Shown here piece after piece: positions 10,979 through 21,348 of a DNA stretch of 64,000 nt; the first letter of the stretch is position 1; the number at the start of each line of letters is the position of its first letter. A program made the translations under genes and the position numbers. Source of the DNA: JAVVEZ01 sp032250895 (GTDB lineage Bacteria > Pseudomonadota > Gammaproteobacteria > Pseudomonadales > Pseudohongiellaceae); NCBI GenBank assembly GCA_032250895.1, contig JAVVEZ010000004.1, positions 18,122 through 82,121 on the forward strand, written 5' to 3'. The notes below the pieces were generated by a model that worked only from the letters and a program-made list of their open reading frames with translations, did not search any database and had not been told where the DNA came from.

Positions 10979-11503
10979 ATGAGTAATCCGAATATCATTG
11001 CAAGCACAGCCCTGAAAGCGCGCCAGTTGACGGCGGCCGAGATTCATGAGATCGAACATGAAATGACCCACTACCCCTACAAGCAGGCGGTGGGCCTGGA
11101 AGCCTTGAAAATCGTGCAGAAACACCAGGGCTGGGTATCTGACGAGAGCCTGCTGGCGGTGTCGGCGTTTCTTGATATCCCGCCTTCGGAGCTGGAAGGG
11201 GTGGCCACCTTTTTCAATCTGATTTACCGGCGTCCGGTGGGCAGGAACGTGATTCTGCTGTGCGACAGTGTCGCCTGCTGGATGCTGGGCTGTGATTCGC
11301 TGAAAGACCACATCAGCAGGACTCTCGGCATCGATTACGGTGAAACCACGGCTGATGGTGAATTCACTCTGATCCCGGTGCCCTGTCTGGGCGACTGCGA
11401 CAAGGCACCGGTGATGATGGTGGGCAGAGACACCCATCGCAATCTCAGCAATGACAGGATTGACCAGATTCTTCAGCAGTACCGAACCTCCAACCAGGCA
11501 TAA
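10979..11503 (+). CDS. nuoE: NADH-quinone oxidoreductase subunit E
   Basis: Thioredoxin-fold subunit of the NADH dehydrogenase module with a [2Fe-2S] cluster (N1a). The ligand pattern C-x4-C in LLCDSVACW and C-x3-C in PCLGDCDKAP is intact. 174 residues, usual size. Next gene nuoF starts 19 nt after the stop. Confidence 0.95.
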   Translation: MSNPNIIASTALKARQLTAAEIHEIEHEMTHYPYKQAVGLEALKIVQKHQGWVSDESLLAVSAFLDIPPSELEGVATFFNLIYRRPVGRNVILLCDSVACWMLGCDSLKDHISRTLGIDYGETTADGEFTLIPVPCLGDCDKAPVMMVGRDTHRNLSNDRIDQILQQYRTSNQA

Positions 11504-11522
11504 TCCAGGCGGCAGTCGAGAT

Positions 11523-12800
11523 ATGATGGACAAACCACTTACCAAGAACATTGAAGCCGGCAGGGCTCCCTTCAACCTTGCGCAGTACCAGGCTGCCGGT
11601 GGCTATGAAAGCATTCGCAAGGCACTGAGCCAGGCGCCCGGAGAAGTGGCCAAACTGGTGCAGGACGCAGGCCTGCGTGGCCGTGGCGGCGCCGGTTTCA
11701 ATACCGGATTGAAGTGGAGTTTTACGCCGCCTCCGGACGGTGGTCCCCGGTACCTGGTGGTCAATGCCGACGAGATGGAGCCGGGCACCTTCAAGGACAG
11801 GCTGTTGATGGAAGGCGATCCTCATCTGCTGCTTGAAGGCATGATCGTCAGCGCCTATGCCATTCAGGCGGGTTGTGCCTATATTTTCCTGCGCGGTGAA
11901 TATACCGATGCCGAAGAACTGCTGCTGGCCGCCATTGCCGAAGCCTATGCCGGTGGCCTGCTGGGCAAGAATATCCAGGGTTCCGATTTCAGTCTCGATA
12001 TTTATCTGCACACCAGTGCCGGGCGCTATATCTGTGGCGAAGAGACCGCACTGCTCAATGCCCTGGAAGGCAAGCGCGCCAATCCCCGTTTCAAGCCACC
12101 CTTTCCCCAGGTCAGCGGCCTGTGGGGCAGACCCACGCTCGTCAACAATGTCGAAACCCTCTGCAACGTGCCTGCCATCGTGATGAACGGTGCGGACTGG
12201 TACAAGAGCCTGGGTATCGGCGAGGACGCCGGCACCAAGTTGTGCGGGGTCAGCGGCCGCGTGAACAAGCCCGGCTGCTGGGAAATGCCCATGGGAACCA
12301 CCTTTCGCACCCTGCTGGAAGACTATGCCGGTGGTATGCAGGAAGGTTATCAGTTGAAGGCTTTTCTGCCCGGTGGTGGTTCCACGGATTTTTTGTTGCC
12401 TGAGCATCTGGACCTGCCGATGGACTATGGTCCCGTCGGCAAGGCCGGCAGCCGTCTGGGCACCGCGCTGATCATGGTGCTGGATGACAAGACCTGTCCG
12501 CTTGGCTGTATCCGCAACCTCATTCAGTTCTTTGCGCATGAATCCTGTGGCTGGTGTACACCCTGCCGTGACGGTTTGCCCTGGGTGGAGCACATTATGA
12601 CCAAGCTGGAAACCGGCAAGGGCGAGAAAAAAGATATCGAGATTCTGAAAGAAATGACGGCTTACATGGGGCCAGGCAATACCTTCTGTGCACTGGCGCC
12701 GGGGGCGATGGAACCCTTGCAGAGCGGTTTGAAGTTCTTCATGCATGAATTTGAAGAACACATCGACAAGCAATGCTGCCCCTACAGGCAGCAGTCATAA
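11523..12800 (+). CDS. nuoF: NADH-quinone oxidoreductase subunit F
   Basis: Carries FMN and cluster N3 and oxidises NADH. Visible: GLRGRGGAGFNTGLKW (FMN/NADH-binding glycine-rich loop), CGEETALLNALEGKR, and the [4Fe-4S] ligands in SCGWCTPCRDG plus the later cysteine in NTFCALAPGAM. The open frame begins at 11451 inside nuoE, but the ATG pair at 11523/11526 (MMDKPLTKN) after the nuoE stop is the sensible start, giving 425 residues. Confidence 0.95.
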   Translation: MMDKPLTKNIEAGRAPFNLAQYQAAGGYESIRKALSQAPGEVAKLVQDAGLRGRGGAGFNTGLKWSFTPPPDGGPRYLVVNADEMEPGTFKDRLLMEGDPHLLLEGMIVSAYAIQAGCAYIFLRGEYTDAEELLLAAIAEAYAGGLLGKNIQGSDFSLDIYLHTSAGRYICGEETALLNALEGKRANPRFKPPFPQVSGLWGRPTLVNNVETLCNVPAIVMNGADWYKSLGIGEDAGTKLCGVSGRVNKPGCWEMPMGTTFRTLLEDYAGGMQEGYQLKAFLPGGGSTDFLLPEHLDLPMDYGPVGKAGSRLGTALIMVLDDKTCPLGCIRNLIQFFAHESCGWCTPCRDGLPWVEHIMTKLETGKGEKKDIEILKEMTAYMGPGNTFCALAPGAMEPLQSGLKFFMHEFEEHIDKQCCPYRQQS

Positions 12801-12861
12801 CTATTCGAGTACAGACGCTGCGTCAGGCTGTGTGACGAGCAAGGTTCAAGCGGAGATCTGA

Positions 12862-15579
12862 ATGGCCAAGATCAATATCGACGGCGAAGTCTACGAAGTA
12901 GACCCGAAAAACAATCTGTTGCAGGAGTGCCTCTCCGAAGCGCTGGATCTGCCTTATTTCTGCTGGCACCCGGCCATGGGATCGGTGGGTGCCTGTCGTC
13001 AGTGCGCCGTCATCGAATATGCCAACGACGAAGACCAGAAGGGACGGGTGGTCATGTCCTGCATGACCGCGCCACGCGAAGGCGCCCGCTATTCCATCGA
13101 GAAGGCCGCTGCTTTCCGCGCCAATGTCATCGAAAGCCTGATGATCAGCCATCCGCACGACTGTCCGGTGTGCGAGGAGGGTGGCGAATGCCACTTGCAG
13201 GACATGACGGTGATGTCGGGTCACACCTATCGCCGCTATGACGGCAAGAAAGTCACTCACCGCAACCAGGACCTTGGCCCCTTCATCAACCATGAAATGA
13301 ACCGCTGTATCACGTGCTACCGCTGCGTGCGTTTTTATGGAGACTATGCCGGGGGCACCGATCTGACGGCGCAGGCCTCACACCACAACACCTATTTTGG
13401 CCGTTACCAGGAAGGCACGCTGGAGAGTGAATTCAGCGGCAACCTGGCGGAAGTCTGCCCCACCGGGGTATTTACCGACAAACCCTTCAGCGAACATTAC
13501 ACCCGGAAATGGGATCTGCAGACGGCACCATCCCTATGTGCCGGTTGCGGCGTGGGCTGCAATATCAATCCCGGCGAGCGTTATGGCACGCTGCGGCGTG
13601 TGGTCAACCGTTTCAACGAAGAGGTGAATGGCTATTTTCTGTGTGACCGGGGACGCTTTGGTGCCGGGTATGTGAACAGTGACGAGCGCCTGCGTGACAG
13701 TATGACCCGGACTTCGGGCAGCGCAGCGCCGGTGCTGGCGCCGGCTTCTGCCGCCAGGGACAAATTGCATGCCATGGCATCCGCTGCCATTGGTATCGGC
13801 TCGCCCCGTGCCTCGATGGAAGCCAACTATGCGCTGCGCGAACGGGTTGGCGCCGATAATTTTTATGCGGGGGTGTCTGCCGCTGAATTTGCGCTGCTGA
13901 ATCAGATCCTGACCATATATCAGCAGGTGCCGGCCAACATTCCCAGTATCCGTGATATCGAAAACTCCGATGTGGTATTGATCCTGGGTGAAGATGTCAC
14001 CAATACCGCTGCCCGCATGGCGCTGGCCCTGCGTCAATCGGTCAAGAACATTGCAACAGAGCTGGCAGAAAAGGCGAAGTTTCCACTGTGGCACGATGCC
14101 GCGATCCGGCAACTGACCATGGATCGAAAAAGTCCGCTGTTCATTCTGAGTCCTCATGCAACCCGCCTGGATGATGTGGCGGCGGCAGTCCAGATTGGCA
14201 CAGCGGCAGACAGTGCCAAACTGGGTTTTGCGATCGCCCATGCCATTGATAGCCAGGCTCCGGCTGTCAAGGGACTGTCCAAGGTCGAACAGACTCTGGT
14301 GGAAACGATTGCCAACAGCCTGAAAGGCGCCAGGCAGGCCCTGATCGTCAGTGGAACGGGCAGTATGAGCCCGGCACTGATCGACGCCGCCGCCAATATC
14401 GCCACGGCACTGGCAGGGAAAGGCGAAAATGCCGATGCCAAGGCCCATCTGTGCTATGTGGTGCCCGAGGCCAACAGTCTGGGTCTGGCCCTGCTGATGC
14501 AGGGCAGCAGCAATGATCTGAACGCCGCGTTCAGCAGCGGTGCGAAGCAGGCCATCGTGCTGGAAAATGATCTGTATCGCCGGGCAGCCACTGTCGATGT
14601 GGACAACTTTATCCAGGGCCTGGAACAGCTGGCCGTCATCGACAGCCTGAAAACCCGTACCGGCGAGCAGGCGCATCTGGTCCTTGCCGCTGCCACTTTT
14701 GCCGAGAGTGCCGGTACCTATGTCAATTATGAAGGCAGGGCCCAGCATTTTTATTCGGTGTTCAAACCCATCGACAGCATCCGCCCCAGTACCAGCTGGT
14801 TGTCGCAGGGGATGAGTCTGAATGAACTCACGGCCGCCTGCGCCGAACATGTCGCCCAGTGTGCCGGCATGGCGCACCTGACGCCCGGCCCCGATTACAA
14901 TATTGCCGGTCTCAAGGCACCACGGCAAAGTCATCGCTACAGCGGTCGTACCGCCATGCGTGCCAACATCAATGTCCATGAACCCAAGCAGGAACAGGAT
15001 GAAAATGGCGTCATGGTCTACTCCATGGAAGGGGTGCCCGCAACCCGTGATGCCGCCGTTTTCAATACGCCCTGGGCGCCGGGCTGGAACTCCAATCAGT
15101 CAGTGTTCAAGTTCGAAACCGAAGTCGGTGGGGCGCTGAAGCAGGCCTCCCATGGCCAGCGTCTGCTCACTGCCGGCGGCAGTGAGAAAATCTGGTTCGA
15201 TGCCAACGTTCCCGGCAGTGAAGGGGATGGACTGGACGCTTTTCCGCTGTATCACCTGTTCGGCAGTGATGAGCTTTCTGCTCATACAACGGCGATCCAG
15301 GCCAGGGCCACCAGTGCCTATGTCGCGCTGAATCCGGCCGATGCTGAAAATCTGGGCTTGCAGAGCGGAGACGGGGTGCAGTTGGAACACAATGCTGCCG
15401 TTCCCTTCATCATTCGCAACAGTATCAAGGCGGGCAGTATCGGGGTCAGCGTGGGTCTGGCGGGACTCAACATCCACAACCTGCCGGCACGGCTCAGTCT
15501 CAGCAAGGCTGAAGCCTGGAAATCCCCGGCCGGCTGGAGAGCTGCCAACATCATCGTCAGCGACAAGAGGTCCGTGTAA
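12862..15579 (+). CDS. nuoG: NADH-quinone oxidoreductase subunit G
   Basis: Largest peripheral subunit, 905 residues, molybdopterin-oxidoreductase-like fold. The N-terminal ferredoxin part has the [2Fe-2S] ligands in CWHPAMGSVGACRQC, the His/Cys set of HPHDCPVCEEGGECHLQ and RCITCYRCVRF with CPTGVF. It also has the extra N7 cluster motif CAGCGVGCNINPGE with a distant cysteine in FLCDRGRFG, present in E. coli-type NuoG but not in all bacteria. The C-terminal half is more diverged, as is usual. The stop overlaps the nuoH ATG by one base. Confidence 0.95.
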   Translation: MAKINIDGEVYEVDPKNNLLQECLSEALDLPYFCWHPAMGSVGACRQCAVIEYANDEDQKGRVVMSCMTAPREGARYSIEKAAAFRANVIESLMISHPHDCPVCEEGGECHLQDMTVMSGHTYRRYDGKKVTHRNQDLGPFINHEMNRCITCYRCVRFYGDYAGGTDLTAQASHHNTYFGRYQEGTLESEFSGNLAEVCPTGVFTDKPFSEHYTRKWDLQTAPSLCAGCGVGCNINPGERYGTLRRVVNRFNEEVNGYFLCDRGRFGAGYVNSDERLRDSMTRTSGSAAPVLAPASAARDKLHAMASAAIGIGSPRASMEANYALRERVGADNFYAGVSAAEFALLNQILTIYQQVPANIPSIRDIENSDVVLILGEDVTNTAARMALALRQSVKNIATELAEKAKFPLWHDAAIRQLTMDRKSPLFILSPHATRLDDVAAAVQIGTAADSAKLGFAIAHAIDSQAPAVKGLSKVEQTLVETIANSLKGARQALIVSGTGSMSPALIDAAANIATALAGKGENADAKAHLCYVVPEANSLGLALLMQGSSNDLNAAFSSGAKQAIVLENDLYRRAATVDVDNFIQGLEQLAVIDSLKTRTGEQAHLVLAAATFAESAGTYVNYEGRAQHFYSVFKPIDSIRPSTSWLSQGMSLNELTAACAEHVAQCAGMAHLTPGPDYNIAGLKAPRQSHRYSGRTAMRANINVHEPKQEQDENGVMVYSMEGVPATRDAAVFNTPWAPGWNSNQSVFKFETEVGGALKQASHGQRLLTAGGSEKIWFDANVPGSEGDGLDAFPLYHLFGSDELSAHTTAIQARATSAYVALNPADAENLGLQSGDGVQLEHNAAVPFIIRNSIKAGSIGVSVGLAGLNIHNLPARLSLSKAEAWKSPAGWRAANIIVSDKRSV

Positions 15580-16565
15580 TGTTTGAATTTGTCGTGGGAT
15601 CGCCTCTCAATATTGCCCTCATCCTGGGGGTGGTCATTGTTACCTCAGCGATGCTGATCTGGGTGGAGCGAAGGCTGCTCGGCGTCTGGCAGGAGCGGCT
15701 GGGACCCAATCGGGTCGGACCGTGGGGGCTGGGTCAGGTAGTGGCTGACATGCTCAAGATCTTTACCAAGGAAGACTGGATACCACCCTTCGCCGACAAG
15801 CTGAGCTTCGTGGTGGCGCCGCCCATCATCATGGTGGTGCTCTTGTTGAGTTTTGCGGCGGTGCCGATTGCCCCCGGGGTTGGCATCATCGACCTCAATA
15901 TCGGTCTGTTGTGGGTGCTGGCCATGGCGTCCATGGGTACCTATTCGGTGATGTTGGGCGGGCTTGCTTCCAACAATAAATATGCACTGCTGGGCAGTCT
16001 GCGCGCCGCCGCGCAGATGGTCAGCTACGAAGTGTTCATGGGAATTTCCATTCTCGGGGTGGTGATGCTGGCGGGCAGTTTCAACCTGCGTGACATCGTC
16101 GAGGCGCAGAGTGACGGTTGGTTCATTGTGCCGCAGTTTCTTGGTTTCATGATTTTCATGATTGCCGGTCTGGCGGAGTCGCACCGGCTGCCCTTCGACC
16201 TGCCGGAAGCCGAACAGGAGATCGTCGCCGGTTTCCATACGGAATATTCCGGTATGAAATTCGGCATGTTCTTTGTCGGAGAATACATTGGCGTGTTGCT
16301 GACCTCCGGTCTGCTGGCTGTACTCTTCTTTGGTGGCTGGCAGGCGCCCTTTGGTCTGACCATTGGCAATGAGATTTTGTCGGGGGTCATCTGGTTCAGT
16401 GCCAAGGCCCTGTTCTTTGTATGCTTCTTTATTCTGCTGAGGGCTGCCATTCCAAGGCCGCGTTATGACCAGTTGATGTCCTATGGCTGGCTGGTGCTGC
16501 TGCCCTTGTCTCTGTTGAATCTGCTGATTACCGGCGCCATCGTGCTGTATCAGGCTGGGGGTTGA
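15579..16565 (+). CDS. nuoH: NADH-quinone oxidoreductase subunit H
   Basis: Membrane subunit at the junction with the peripheral arm, lining the quinone chamber. 328 residues and about eight hydrophobic helices. Conserved loops seen: ERRLLGVWQERLGPNRVGPWG, AAAQMVSYEVFMGIS and ESHRLPFDLPEAEQEIVAGF, the last carrying the conserved acidic residues of the quinone entrance. The ATG overlaps the nuoG stop, consistent with translational coupling. Confidence 0.96.
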   Translation: MFEFVVGSPLNIALILGVVIVTSAMLIWVERRLLGVWQERLGPNRVGPWGLGQVVADMLKIFTKEDWIPPFADKLSFVVAPPIIMVVLLLSFAAVPIAPGVGIIDLNIGLLWVLAMASMGTYSVMLGGLASNNKYALLGSLRAAAQMVSYEVFMGISILGVVMLAGSFNLRDIVEAQSDGWFIVPQFLGFMIFMIAGLAESHRLPFDLPEAEQEIVAGFHTEYSGMKFGMFFVGEYIGVLLTSGLLAVLFFGGWQAPFGLTIGNEILSGVIWFSAKALFFVCFFILLRAAIPRPRYDQLMSYGWLVLLPLSLLNLLITGAIVLYQAGG

Positions 16566-16568
16566 CCC

Positions 16569-17117
16569 ATGTTGAAGGTGTTGAATGATCAATTGAAAGT
16601 GTTCCGGACCCAGGCAGTCAGCCTGTGGCTGGTTCTGAAATATACGTTCCGCAAAAAGGATACTGTCGAGTACCCGGATGTGCAGCCCTATATGTTTCCG
16701 CGTTGGCGTGGCCGCATCATCCTGTCACGTGACCCGGACGGTGAGGAGCGCTGTGTGGCCTGCAATCTGTGCGCGGTCGCCTGCCCGGTGGATTGTATCG
16801 CCCTGCAAAAAACCGAGGACGAAAACGGGCGTTGGTATCCGGAGTTTTTCCGCATCAATTTTTCCCGCTGTATCATGTGCGGCCTGTGTGAGGAAGCCTG
16901 TCCCACCAACGCCATACAGCTGACCCCTGATTTTGAAATGGCGGAATATCAACGCCAGAACATGGTGTGGGAAAAAGAACATCTGCTGATCAATGGCACC
17001 GGCAAGTATCACGATTACAATTTTTACCGGGTGGCCGGGAAAAGTATTGGTGGCAAGGACAAGGGCGAGGCCCGGAATGAGTTGCCGCCGGTCGATGTCA
17101 GGAGTCTGCTACCATGA
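16569..17117 (+). CDS. nuoI: NADH-quinone oxidoreductase subunit I
   Basis: 8Fe ferredoxin-like subunit passing electrons from NuoG to NuoB. Two [4Fe-4S] motifs are intact: [15 protein letters not shown] and [15 protein letters not shown]. 182 residues, of which the last 40 form the usual polar tail. Overlaps nuoJ by 4 nt (ATGA). Confidence 0.96.
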   Translation: MLKVLNDQLKVFRTQAVSLWLVLKYTFRKKDTVEYPDVQPYMFPRWRGRIILSRDPDGEERCVACNLCAVACPVDCIALQKTEDENGRWYPEFFRINFSRCIMCGLCEEACPTNAIQLTPDFEMAEYQRQNMVWEKEHLLINGTGKYHDYNFYRVAGKSIGGKDKGEARNELPPVDVRSLLP

Positions 17118-17596
17118 ATGTGATGTTTTATGCCTCGGGCCTGATTGCCGTGCTGGCGACCCTGTTGGTGATCACCCGCACCAATGTGGTTCATGCTTTG
17201 CTGTATTTTATCGTGTCGCTGCTGTCGGTGGCGGTCATCTTCTATACCCTGGGTGCTCCCTTTGCCGCGGCATTGGAAGTCATCGTGTACGCAGGCGCCA
17301 TCATGGTGCTGTTCCTGTTCGTGATGATGATGCTGAATCTGGGCCAGGCCACCCAGGACCAGGAAAAGTCCTGGTTGAGTCCGGGCCTGTGGATTGGACC
17401 TGCATTGCTGAGCATTCCGCTGCTGATCGAGGTGGTTTACAGTCTTTCCGGGAACCATGCCGACATGGCGCATACCGTGGTATCGGCGCAGGAAATCGGT
17501 ATTGCGCTGTTTGGCCCCTATGTGCTGGCCGTGGAACTGGCCTCCATCCTGTTGCTTGCCGGTCTGGTGGGCGCCTATCACTTAGCGAGGAAATAG
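17114..17596 (+). CDS. nuoJ: NADH-quinone oxidoreductase subunit J
   Basis: Membrane subunit with five predicted helices; the third contains the pi-bulge region [19 protein letters not shown] typical of NuoJ/ND6. 160 residues. Overlaps the nuoI end by 4 nt and precedes nuoK by 3 nt. Confidence 0.94.
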   Translation: MNVMFYASGLIAVLATLLVITRTNVVHALLYFIVSLLSVAVIFYTLGAPFAAALEVIVYAGAIMVLFLFVMMMLNLGQATQDQEKSWLSPGLWIGPALLSIPLLIEVVYSLSGNHADMAHTVVSAQEIGIALFGPYVLAVELASILLLAGLVGAYHLARK

Positions 17597-17599
17597 GGA

Positions 17600-17920
17600 A
17601 TGCCCGTACAAATGCAAATGATTCCAATGGAGCACGGCCTGATTCTGGCCGCCGTTCTGTTTGTTCTGGGACTGATCGGAGTGCTGACACGGCGCAACAT
17701 CGTGTTCGTGCTGATGAGCCTGGAAATCATGCTCAATGCCGCCGGGCTTGCCTTTATCGTGGCCGCGTCGCGCTGGGGCCAAAGTGACGGTCAGGTCATG
17801 TTTTTGATGATTCTGAGTCTGGCGGGTGCAGAAGTCGCCATCGGGCTGGGTCTGGTACTGCAACTGTTTCGCCGCTATCACACCCTGGATATCAACCGTC
17901 TTGGCGAGATGAGAGGATAA
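17600..17920 (+). CDS. nuoK: NADH-quinone oxidoreductase subunit K
   Basis: Three-helix proton-path subunit (ND4L). 106 residues. The conserved glutamates occur in [14 protein letters not shown] and [21 protein letters not shown] preceded by GAGGAAATAGGG overlapping the end of nuoJ. Confidence 0.95.
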   Translation: MPVQMQMIPMEHGLILAAVLFVLGLIGVLTRRNIVFVLMSLEIMLNAAGLAFIVAASRWGQSDGQVMFLMILSLAGAEVAIGLGLVLQLFRRYHTLDINRLGEMRG

Positions 17921-17923
17921 AAA

Positions 17924-19774
17924 ATGCTGGATTTGCTGTGGTTGGTGCCAACGATTCCCTTCATTGGCTTTCTGCTTCTTACCCTGAGCGCCGGCAAGCT
18001 GCCACAGTTGCCGGCAGGGATCATCGGCGCCGGCTCCATTGGCCTGTCTTTTCTTGTGGCGTTGATGGCAGGAGGGGAATTTATCTTCCTGGGCGAAGTC
18101 GGACAGGCAGGGAGTTATTCGCAAACCCTGTGGACCTGGATGTCGGTGGGGAACTTCGAGGCCGGATTTACTTTTTACCTCGATGGCGTTTCCACGGTGA
18201 TGATGTTCATCATTACCGGCATCGGTTTCCTGATTCATGTCTATGCCACCGGCTACATGGCCGGCGATCCTGATTTTGCCCGTTTTTTCGCCTATATGAA
18301 CCTGTTCATCACCGCGATGCTGATCCTGGTGCTGGCGGATAACCTGGTTCTCCTGTTCATGGGCTGGGAAGGGGTGGGGCTGTGTTCCTACCTGCTGATC
18401 GGCTTCTGGTACAAGGACCCCTATAACGGTTATTGTGCCCGCAAGGCCTTTGTCGTCACCCGGGTCGGTGATGCGTCGATGGCACTGGGCTTGTTTCTGC
18501 TGTTTGCCAATCTTGGCACACTGAACATTCAGGAACTGATGGTTCTGGCACAGCAACAGTGGTTGCCGGGTTCGACCATTGCCGTGGCCGTGACGCTGCT
18601 CCTGTTGGGGGGTGCAGTCGGCAAATCGGCACAGTTACCCTTGCAGACCTGGCTGCCGGATGCGATGGCAGGCCCCACGCCGATCTCGGCACTGATCCAT
18701 GCCGCAACCATGGTGACGGCGGGCGTGTATCTGATTGCGCGCACCCATGTGCTCTATATTCTGGCACCGGAAGTGCAGTATCTGGTCGGCGTGATTGGCA
18801 TGATCACGCTGCTGATGGCCGGTTTTACCGCGATGACCCAGAGTGACATCAAGAAGGTGCTGGCCTTCTCCACGGTCAGCCAGATCGGTTACATGTTCCT
18901 GGCCCTGGGCGTTGGCGCCTGGAGCACAGCGATTTTCCACCTGATGACCCATGCCTTCTTCAAGGCCTTGCTCTTCCTGACCGCCGGTTCCGTGATTCTG
19001 GCGATGCATCACGAGCAGAATATTTTCAAGATGGGTGGCTTGCGCAAGTACCTGCCGTTCTCGTTCTGGTGTTTCGTGGTGGGAAGCGCGGCCCTGACGG
19101 CCCTGCCTTTGACCTCCGGGTATTACAGCAAGGAAGAAATCCTGGCTCTGGCTCTGGCCAATCCGCATGGTGGCTACCTGCTGTGGCTGGGCGGCGTGCT
19201 GGGAGCCTTCATGACCGGTCTGTATACCTTCCGCCTGCTGTTCATCGTGTTCTTCGGCAAGGCTCACCATCCGGTATCGGAAGTCAAGGGACTCAATCTG
19301 CAGCTGCCCTTGCTGGTGCTGGCACTGCTGGCTTTCTTCGGGGGCTATATCCACATCCCGGTGGATGCCGTATTCCCCGAAGCCGGGCATGAAGCCCATC
19401 CGGCATTGCTCTATCAGGCGATCATGCTGGGCCTGCCTTTGTTGGGGATTCTGACGGCCTGGCTGTTCTTCATCCGTAAAACGTTTTCAGCCGAGAAGCT
19501 TGCCGGCCCCGGTCTGGGCGCCACTCTGCACAGGTTCTTTTTCACCCAGTGGGGCATGGACTGGCTCTATGACCGTCTCTTCGTCTTCCCGTATGTGGCT
19601 TTGGCCCGTATCAACCGCAAGGACTTTATTGATGCCATCTATAACGGCACGGCGCGCTTGACACAGGTTTTCCACGGTTTAATGAGCGAAACCCAGACCG
19701 GACAGATCCGCTGGTATGCAATCAGCCTGACCTGTGGCTTGTTGCTGCTCGTCAGCATAGGAGTATTGATATGA
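17924..19774 (+). CDS. nuoL: NADH-quinone oxidoreductase subunit L
   Basis: Distal antiporter-like proton-pumping subunit with the long lateral helix. 616 residues. Family stretches seen: MGWEGVGLCSYLLIGFW, GKSAQLPLQTWLPDAMAGPT, ALIHAATMVTAGVYLIAR and FSTVSQIGYMFLALGVG, with the key Lys and Glu residues in them. Overlaps nuoM by 4 nt. Confidence 0.96.
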   Translation: MLDLLWLVPTIPFIGFLLLTLSAGKLPQLPAGIIGAGSIGLSFLVALMAGGEFIFLGEVGQAGSYSQTLWTWMSVGNFEAGFTFYLDGVSTVMMFIITGIGFLIHVYATGYMAGDPDFARFFAYMNLFITAMLILVLADNLVLLFMGWEGVGLCSYLLIGFWYKDPYNGYCARKAFVVTRVGDASMALGLFLLFANLGTLNIQELMVLAQQQWLPGSTIAVAVTLLLLGGAVGKSAQLPLQTWLPDAMAGPTPISALIHAATMVTAGVYLIARTHVLYILAPEVQYLVGVIGMITLLMAGFTAMTQSDIKKVLAFSTVSQIGYMFLALGVGAWSTAIFHLMTHAFFKALLFLTAGSVILAMHHEQNIFKMGGLRKYLPFSFWCFVVGSAALTALPLTSGYYSKEEILALALANPHGGYLLWLGGVLGAFMTGLYTFRLLFIVFFGKAHHPVSEVKGLNLQLPLLVLALLAFFGGYIHIPVDAVFPEAGHEAHPALLYQAIMLGLPLLGILTAWLFFIRKTFSAEKLAGPGLGATLHRFFFTQWGMDWLYDRLFVFPYVALARINRKDFIDAIYNGTARLTQVFHGLMSETQTGQIRWYAISLTCGLLLLVSIGVLI

Positions 19775-21270
19775 TTCTGGTCTGGTTGATGATCATTCTG
19801 TTTGTCGGCGGCCTCGGTGCCTGGCTGGCAGAAGGCCTGGGCAGAGGCATACCACGGGTCATTGCCCTGGCCACGATTCTGCTGGACTTGCTGCTGGTGA
19901 TCCTGATGCTGGCCGCACCGGACCTGCTCGGTATCGGGGCCCTGTCCCAGGCCAGCCTGGGACAGCAGGGTGACTGGCTGGTGTTGTTCAGTGCGGACTG
20001 GATTCCACGCTTTGGCATCAGCTTCATCTTTGGCGCCGATGGTCTGTCATTGTTGCTGATTGCACTGACCGTATTTTTGGGCCTGATTGCCATTGGTTCG
20101 GCCTGGCATGAAATCACCGAACGTCCCGGCTTCTTCTATTTCAACCTGCTGTGGACACTGGCCGGCGTGATTGGCGTGTTTACTGCGCTGGATCTCTTCC
20201 TGTTCTTCTTCTTCTGGGAAGTGATGCTGATTCCGATGTACTTCATCATCGCCATCTGGGGGCACGAGAACAAAGCCTATGCCGCGATGAAATTCTTTAT
20301 TTTTACCCAGGTGAGCGGTTTGCTGATGCTGCTGGCCATCATGGTGCTGGTCTGGTTCCACTATCAGGCCAGCGGTTTCCTCAGTTTCAGTTACTTTGAG
20401 CTGCTCGGTACCGAGCTGCCTGCCGGTGCTGCGATGTGGGTGATGCTGGGTTTCTTTATCGCCTTTGCCACCAAGCTGCCTGCCGTGCCCTTTCATTCCT
20501 GGCTACCGGATGCCCACAGCCAGGCACCCACCGCCGGTAGTGTGATCCTGGCCGGGGTGCTGCTGAAAACCGGTGCCTATGGCCTGATTCGTTTCACGGT
20601 GCCGTTGTTTCCGGAGGTGAGCATGCAGTTTGCGCCAGTGGCCATGACACTGGGCGCCGTCAGCATCCTGTATACCGCGAAAGTGGCCTTTGCCCAGAAT
20701 GACCTGAAACGCCTGATTGCCTATACCTCGGTCAGCCACATGGGCTTCGTATTGCTGGGCGTTTACGCCTGGAATGCCCAGGCCGTGCAGGGGGCTGTGA
20801 TGACCATGCTGGCTCATGGACTCAGTGCCGCCGCACTGTTCATGCTGGCCGGTGGCATTCAGCACCGCATTCATACCCGTGATATGGACAAGATGGGAGG
20901 GCTTTGGGCCGTGGTGCCGAAAATGTCCTTCATGGCCTTGTTCTTCACGGTGGCGGCGGTGGGAATGCCGAGCCTGGGTAACTTTGTCGGCGAGTTTCTG
21001 GTTTTGCTGGGCAGTTTCCAGGTCAGCATCACCATCACTGCCTTTGCCGCTTTGGGGCTGATCGTCGCCGCTGTTTATTCGCTGATCGTGATCCAGAAAG
21101 TCTTCCATGGGGAAAACAGGAACACGCATGAGATGGCCGACCTGAGCACGATCGAGATGCTGTGCTTCAGCCTGATGATGATCGGCCTGATCTGGATGGG
21201 CCTGTATCCACAGAGCATGCTGGATATGGCGGCACCCACACTGCAAAGTCTGAATGTGGCATTTCCCTGA
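19771..21270 (+). CDS. nuoM: NADH-quinone oxidoreductase subunit M
   Basis: Antiporter-like proton-pumping subunit (ND4), 499 residues and about 14 helices. Diagnostic stretches: FFWEVMLIPMYFIIAIWG with the conserved Glu, TKLPAVPFHSWLPDAHSQAP with the conserved Lys, and IAYTSVSHMGFVLLG. The start overlaps the nuoL stop. 78 nt lie between it and nuoN. Confidence 0.96.
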   Translation: MILVWLMIILFVGGLGAWLAEGLGRGIPRVIALATILLDLLLVILMLAAPDLLGIGALSQASLGQQGDWLVLFSADWIPRFGISFIFGADGLSLLLIALTVFLGLIAIGSAWHEITERPGFFYFNLLWTLAGVIGVFTALDLFLFFFFWEVMLIPMYFIIAIWGHENKAYAAMKFFIFTQVSGLLMLLAIMVLVWFHYQASGFLSFSYFELLGTELPAGAAMWVMLGFFIAFATKLPAVPFHSWLPDAHSQAPTAGSVILAGVLLKTGAYGLIRFTVPLFPEVSMQFAPVAMTLGAVSILYTAKVAFAQNDLKRLIAYTSVSHMGFVLLGVYAWNAQAVQGAVMTMLAHGLSAAALFMLAGGIQHRIHTRDMDKMGGLWAVVPKMSFMALFFTVAAVGMPSLGNFVGEFLVLLGSFQVSITITAFAALGLIVAAVYSLIVIQKVFHGENRNTHEMADLSTIEMLCFSLMMIGLIWMGLYPQSMLDMAAPTLQSLNVAFP

Positions 21271-21348
21271 CCTGCATGCTGGAAGAAAAACAAGATAGAA
21301 AGCTGAGCACTTTTGAAAAACAACACCTAACAGACAGGCAAGACCCTA

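Noticed and set aside
13534..14979. 481-residue minus-strand open frame opposite nuoG
   Set aside because: Antisense shadow of a GC-rich gene; composition is low-complexity Gly/His/Gln and no motif is visible.
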